In this document: positions 6,908-10,560 of the stretch, in pieces | How the letters are laid out: every line of letters starts with the position of its first letter | How positions within the stretch are numbered: the stretch's first letter is position 1 | NCBI GenBank assembly: GCA_027596945.1 | Contig: JADGJH010001287.1 | Span: 1-10,560 of the forward strand | Source: Physocladia obscura | Lineage: Eukaryota > Chytridiomycota > Chytridiomycetes > Chytridiales > Chytriomycetaceae | Length of the DNA: 10,560 nt | Direction of reading: 5' to 3' | Translations under genes and position numbers: made by a program | The notes under the pieces: generated by a model | What the model was told of the DNA's origin: nothing | What the model saw: the letters and a program-made list of their open reading frames with translations, nothing else | Database searches by the model: none

Positions 6908-8017
6908 ATGGCGCCAGTACAACGGAAAAAAACGGTGGATCCTGTCAGCGCCGAATCCCACGAGCTCGCAAAAGAACTCAACACTAACGAACCTGACGCT
7001 GTGGTAAAGTCCCTCTCTTTATCGGATACAGAAATCTCAAAAATAGATTACAAAACTAACTATAATGCTATTCATGTACAACCTGTCCAATCCTTCTCGT
7101 TTGTTTCGCCCTTCTCCTAGATTGACTATATTCAGCATTTCGGCCACATTCCTGATGTTTTCAAAGGGCGAGTGATTGGCGTCGATTCCACTGGTTTGTC
7201 AGCCGCCTATTCTTAGAAAAAAAAAAAAGAAACAACAAGGTTAATCGTTCCACTTGCGCCGACATAATCCATCCCCACGCCGCAGGATTCGACTGTTTGT
7301 ACACTGTGTACGGGCAAACAAGAAGGCGTGAGATTCGAATCGTGTTTGACCAGAAGGCCGAAAGTCCCGACGACGCAAGAGCCACGCTCAAAGCAATGGC
7401 GAAAGAGGCGCACAAGATTCTTCACAATGTAAGCCGTTACTTAACCGGAATGCTTGCTTTTGGTTACACGTCTTTCTAAAAATTACAAAAAAACACACCC
7501 ATAAAAAAAAAAGGATGTTGACAAAACATACGTCAGTCCAAGTCCAAAAACCAAAGCCGACTGGACGAGGCCAAAACCAACCCCGTTCGCAGGCATGGGC
7601 GCAATATGGCTTCTGATCCTCGTCGCAGTCGGTCTCCCCGACGAATCACTCCCCCATTCCTTTTTCGCGTCGATCCGCCACTACTTTGGCGGCATCCCTG
7701 CAATGACGAGACTACTCAAAGCGCTCGTGATTATCCACGCAGTCGAATCACTCGTGGCTGTAGCAATGTGCCTATACGCGCGCGTGCCGGCTGTCGCCGT
7801 CGCGAAATGGATTCCTACCGTGTTTGTGTTTGGTGTGCCGTCGTTGCAGGACTGCATGCGCGTTTGCGTGCGGCGCGCAATGTATAGGGATCCTGTCACG
7901 TTTGGAGTTCCCGAGAATGTGTTGAATGGGCATTACATGAAGTATCGTCGGATTATTACGGATGCGGATTTGGGGTTGACGGAGGACGGAACGCCTGTTG
8001 CTGAGCCGCTCGATTGA
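6908..8017 (+). CDS. DUF2470 plus TMEM254-like membrane protein, four exons
   Basis: Exons 6908-7003, 7121-7193, 7286-7428 and 7514-8017 give 271 residues. Introns are 117, 92 and 85 nt, all GT-AG (donors GTAAAG, GTTTGT, GTAAGC). Residues about 20-104 match DUF2470 (IDYIQHFG, then GVDSTGFDCLYTVYG, an R-I-x-F strand, and an Ala-rich helix EDARATL-like to HKILHN). That domain also occurs at the C-terminus of HugZ-type haem proteins. The usual H-M-N-x-D-H motif reads ELNTNE here, so both histidines are lost and haem binding is doubtful. Residues 132-225 hold hydrophobic helices and KWIPTVFVFGVPSLQ, resembling TMEM254/DUF4499. The same domain pairing is, as I recall, found in other fungi. The tail is soluble. 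The location is probably an internal membrane; the function is unknown. Confidence 0.82.
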
Positions 8018-8041
8018 TTTCTTTGACGCCATGAAGTTGAC

Positions 8042-8090
8042 AATAAAAAAAATTTTTTTTATATTTATTTTTTGTTCATGAATTTTTATT
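8042..8090. terminator. Shared bidirectional poly(A) region of two convergent genes
   Basis: AATAAA at 8042-8047 serves the plus-strand DUF2470 gene. On the minus strand AATAAA lies at 8085-8090 and 8064-8069, serving the GH76 gene. Between them is an A8/T8 near-palindrome (8044-8060). The stops are only 109 bp apart, so the two 3' ends probably overlap. Confidence 0.65.
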
Positions 8091-8126
8091 TGAACCATCT
8101 AACGCTGTTGTCTGCGATTAAGAAAA

Positions 8127-9800
8127 TTATGCAGGACCGTTGACATCAACGCTATCAATATCCCCATTCCATGTATTACCAACAAACCACGAGCTGGATG
8201 TAAACAACTGACTCGGGCCCCCGTTCGGCGCATACACGACAACACTAGTCGCTGGACCAATCAAAAGCGCGCTGGTGCCAATACTTGCAATATTTTCGTG
8301 CCCTTTTGCCGGAAAGCACGCCATCAAGTGCGTGAACGGACATGCATAGTCGTCACATACGCAAGCTTGCAGTGAAGAAGCGCTGCCGTCGAATGGCAAC
8401 AGGCCAGCAAGAGCAGTGTCGGCGCTGGTGGAAGCTGTGAAAAGTTTTGTGGCAGCAACGGTGAGTGCCAAATCGTTAAAGAGAGCAATCAAATTCATTC
8501 CAGCGTTAGACTGAATTGTGTTGCTTCCAGAATACGCCAATGGGTATTGGCCGTTTGCGCGGGTGCTCAGCATGGCAAGGTATGTATTTTGAATAAAAGT
8601 GCCAATAACTTGGTCGTTTGTGGCCTGGTAATACATTGCCAACCCTTGGAAGAACGGCCCACGGAAAATGGCACCAGTAGAATCGCACGATCCGGATTCA
8701 CAGCTGTCCGAATAGACTCCCGCGTTTGCGAAAATGCTGACGGCGTGCTGGGCGAAGACTTTAGCGTCGGTCATTGCGTAGCTGTACCCGGACAACGAGC
8801 CGAGCCTGACAAGAAACTGCAACAGAACTCCGTACTCGTAGGAAAAGGTCCAGTTCGTGATTGCGCAGGTTGACGCGTCGAGACCGTCCTGCTCGACACC
8901 AGTCTGCGCGTTCAACAAGCCGGAGCTCTTGAGCCAGTTGTACAAAGTCACGGCGCCACTGACGAGCGCCGAATTGGCTTGGAGCGCGTTGATGGACATT
9001 TGCAGGTTCATTGTGAGCACGGCGGAAATGGTAGTCTTGGAGGTGCTGGAGGGATTGCCGGGGTCCCAGTAAATGCCGCCGCCGCACTTGGAGTCTGTCT
9101 GCAGGAGGTTGTTTGTCAGCACGAACTGGGCCTGCGCCTGGCCGTTGCCGACGTCGCCCCTGCTGCGCGTGAGCTGCTCGAGGCGCGCGACGGCGTTGCC
9201 CCACCAGGCCTGGTCGTCGGTGTAGCCGGTGGCCACGAAGTTGTTGTTGCTGGCGGCCGTGGCGTCGGCGGCGTAGCGGATCGGGAAGTACAGCCGGTCG
9301 ATGGAGTGGCCGCCGACGGCCGTCAGCCAATCGGCGACGATCCACAGGCCGATGCCCGACTGCCACGACAGCGGATTCGCCCACAGGCCCGCGGTGCCGT
9401 CGCCTTGGATCAGCGCAACGAGGTGCGTCGCAATGTCGTAGCCCACGGCGTACGGGCAGCTGACCCCGCCCAGCGCCGACGCCGCCGTCGAACACAGCCC
9501 CGCCAGCGACGCGTACACGTCGCCGCTGCCCGTGTTCTTGCCTGCCGTCGTCGTGAAGCCGCACATTGCGTCGGTCTGCGTCGTCGTCACCGGCGCGCCC
9601 ACCGCGCTGTTCTTGAGCCAGCACGTGCCGCCGTTGTATTCCGTCCACGTAAAGTGCGTGCATCCGCTGTAGTTGACGCAGTCCGTTCCGCAGTTTGCAC
9701 CCGTGTCGATCACGCTTGCAATGTCCCCGTTCGGCCAGTCGCACCCCATTGCCCATTGCACCGCCCCGTTATTTCCAACCTGGAACGAAATACTGGTCAT
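8127..9800 (-). CDS. GH76 alpha-1,6-mannanase-like protein with PAN and crystallin-like modules
   Basis: Single exon, 557 residues. Residues about 17-81 form a PAN/apple-like module (Cys 20, 37, 41, 47, 60, 80; GCTHFTW, GGTCWLK). Residues about 95-455 match glycoside hydrolase family 76: YTDDQAWW with the catalytic Asp pair at 195-196, KCGGGIYW at 238-245, WTFSYEYGVLL at 317-327 and FRGPFFQGLA at 380-388. GH76 cleaves alpha-1,6-mannan; fungal DFG5/DCW1 members instead attach GPI proteins to wall glucan. A Cys group (480, 482, 487, 495) precedes a single beta/gamma-crystallin-like motif at 503-557 (LIGPATSVVVYA...WNGDIDSVDV). No GPI signal is seen. No signal peptide is visible: the start MTSISFQ follows an in-frame TGA (9820-9822), so an unseen upstream exon or non-classical export is possible. 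The 5' half is very GC-rich. Confidence 0.88.
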   Translation of the reverse strand: MTSISFQVGNNGAVQWAMGCDWPNGDIASVIDTGANCGTDCVNYSGCTHFTWTEYNGGTCWLKNSAVGAPVTTTQTDAMCGFTTTAGKNTGSGDVYASLAGLCSTAASALGGVSCPYAVGYDIATHLVALIQGDGTAGLWANPLSWQSGIGLWIVADWLTAVGGHSIDRLYFPIRYAADATAASNNNFVATGYTDDQAWWGNAVARLEQLTRSRGDVGNGQAQAQFVLTNNLLQTDSKCGGGIYWDPGNPSSTSKTTISAVLTMNLQMSINALQANSALVSGAVTLYNWLKSSGLLNAQTGVEQDGLDASTCAITNWTFSYEYGVLLQFLVRLGSLSGYSYAMTDAKVFAQHAVSIFANAGVYSDSCESGSCDSTGAIFRGPFFQGLAMYYQATNDQVIGTFIQNTYLAMLSTRANGQYPLAYSGSNTIQSNAGMNLIALFNDLALTVAATKLFTASTSADTALAGLLPFDGSASSLQACVCDDYACPFTHLMACFPAKGHENIASIGTSALLIGPATSVVVYAPNGGPSQLFTSSSWFVGNTWNGDIDSVDVNGPA

Positions 9801-9805
9801 CTTTC

Positions 9806-9812
9806 TTTTTTT
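9806..9812 (-). repeat. Short A run just before the GH76 start
   Basis: On the coding strand the leader reads A7-G-AAA-G directly before the ATG, a short version of the A-rich leaders of other genes here. Confidence 0.5.
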
Positions 9813-10185
9813 GGCTGGTAATCAATTTTTGTCAATGAACCTATTTTATTGATGCGATCTCAGTCACATGATTTTAGATTTAATTGTGCCACGTGCTTCC
9901 AATGCCAAAATTTTTCCTACGGGAAAGCAATTTTTTTAAATTGCGGACAAAATAATGTGTCGGTGATCTATATTTTAATGCAACAAACGCAGTTTCAAAG
10001 TTTTTTCCGAAGGCGAGCATCGAATAACTCCTTACTACTCTTCACCTGCAAAAATGAACGAGCATTCATTATTAAAATTTTATTTAGTTAAGATCTGTCA
10101 CATGACGTAATTTTTTGAGACTTTTTTTTGAAGCCACGTGAGTACCTGCATCCCGTTAAGTATATTATGTAAAGAAAACACACAC

Positions 10186-10195
10186 AAAAAAAAAA
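10186..10195 (+). repeat. A10 run upstream of the right-edge frame
   Basis: Ten A after a CA-rich stretch end 40 nt before the ATG at 10236, similar to the leaders of the F-box and DUF2470 genes. Confidence 0.6.
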
Positions 10196-10235
10196 GAAAG
10201 AAGATTCCCCCAAGTTTGACTTCCGATGAGATGCG

Positions 10236-10560
10236 ATGGTTCTACCTTTAGACTGCATTGCAAAGGATTCTTATGCTTTACTCACAAAAATTAGGAAACC
10301 GTCAGCTTACGTTGCTAGAAAAGAAACAACTGATAAGCAAGAGCAAACAAAAAAGCGATTACCATTGCAACGTGGCACCAAAAATCAAAATTACGACTAT
10401 TTAAAAGGCATTTTGAGAATTTTGAGTATTTTGGTTCAAATAGTAAAATTTTTAACTTCGAGAAAGAGTGTGACAGATTTGTACTTTTCAAATTATTGCT
10501 GGTTTTTGGGCAATCGATTAAATTTTAATAAAAATTATCTTAAAATAAAAAAAAAAAAAA
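10236..10560 (+). CDS. 5'-partial candidate gene running off the right edge, unknown
   Basis: From the ATG at 10236 the frame has no stop for 108 codons and is still open at the window end. For DNA this AT-rich such a length is unlikely by chance in one given frame (inference from expected stop frequency). The product starts MVLPLDCIAKDSYALLTKIR, is basic and Gln/Lys-rich to about residue 55, then has a hydrophobic helix (GILRILSILVQIVKFL) and an Asn/Tyr/Lys-rich end that dissolves into the terminal A14 run. The last part may be intron read as protein. An A10 leader and E-box-like sites upstream fit a real gene start. No family is recognised. Confidence 0.35.
   Translation, partial: MVLPLDCIAKDSYALLTKIRKPSAYVARKETTDKQEQTKKRLPLQRGTKNQNYDYLKGILRILSILVQIVKFLTSRKSVTDLYFSNYCWFLGNRLNFNKNYLKIKKKK
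10547..10560. repeat. A14 run at the right edge
   Basis: Fourteen A form the last bases of the window, so the full length of the run cannot be seen. Confidence 0.8.

Larger units (their letters stand above)
9801..10235. promoter_or_regulatory. Divergent promoter region with E-box-like motifs
   Basis: These 435 bases lie between the GH76 start (minus strand) and the frame starting at 10236. Each half carries TCACATGA and CACGTG: 9864-9871 with 9890-9895, and 10098-10105 with 10135-10140. The second TCACATGA overlaps TGACGTAA (10103-10110), a bZIP/ATF-like site. CACGTG is the core bound by bHLH factors such as Cbf1 (family knowledge). A plus-strand open frame of 80 codons (9849-10091) here has no recognisable content and is not called. 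Confidence 0.4.

Noticed and set aside
8761..9821. Long open frames of 280 and 331 codons overlapping the GH76 gene in other frames
   Set aside because: They are Arg/Ala/Gly-rich products of high GC opposite or out of frame with a gene that has clear GH76 motifs; no domain is seen.
9849..10091. 80-codon plus-strand frame upstream of the GH76 gene
   Set aside because: Phe/Asn/Gln-rich AT translation, no domain, and located in the likely promoter region.

Overview
The window looks like nuclear DNA of a compact, AT-rich fungal genome, most likely a chytrid (Chytridiomycota, possibly Chytriales). This placement is an inference. Seen directly are short GT-AG introns (57 to 117 nt), close gene spacing, AATAAA-type poly(A) signals, long A/T homopolymers and TTA microsatellites between genes. 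The protein content fits too: a Mog1 homologue with one intron, tandem F-box paralogues, a leucine-rich-repeat membrane protein, a DUF2470 plus TMEM254-like protein, and a GH76 enzyme with PAN and crystallin-like modules. I see no bacterial operon structure, tRNA, rRNA or CRISPR.

Layout, left to right. Positions 1-1626 are repeat-rich and gene-poor. They hold a reading frame that enters from the left edge and stops at 304, a remnant of a pogo/Tigger-type DDE transposase (922-1179), and several A runs. Mog1 (1627-2235, +) converges, with 53 bp between stops, on a three-exon gene for a two-pass LRR protein (2289-3885, -). After a divergent promoter region come two tandem, intronless F-box-like paralogues (4250-5416 and 5485-6669, +), 68 bp apart. 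A four-exon DUF2470/TMEM254-like gene follows (6908-8017, +). It converges with a large intronless GH76 glycosidase gene (8127-9800, -), and the 109 bp between them carries poly(A) signals for both strands. The last 760 bp are a probable divergent promoter with E-box-like motifs and the start of a reading frame (10236) that is still open at the right edge.

The genes do not form one pathway. Mog1 acts on the Ran cycle of nuclear transport. The F-box pair probably supplies SCF ubiquitin-ligase adaptors from a lineage-expanded family. The LRR protein and the GH76 enzyme are candidate cell-surface or wall proteins. The DUF2470 protein is a predicted membrane protein of unknown role. I found no convincing new multi-gene system. 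The most unusual items are the PAN-GH76-crystallin architecture without a visible signal peptide, the steep GC rise inside that gene, the DUF2470 domain lacking its family histidines, and the two-transmembrane LRR protein.
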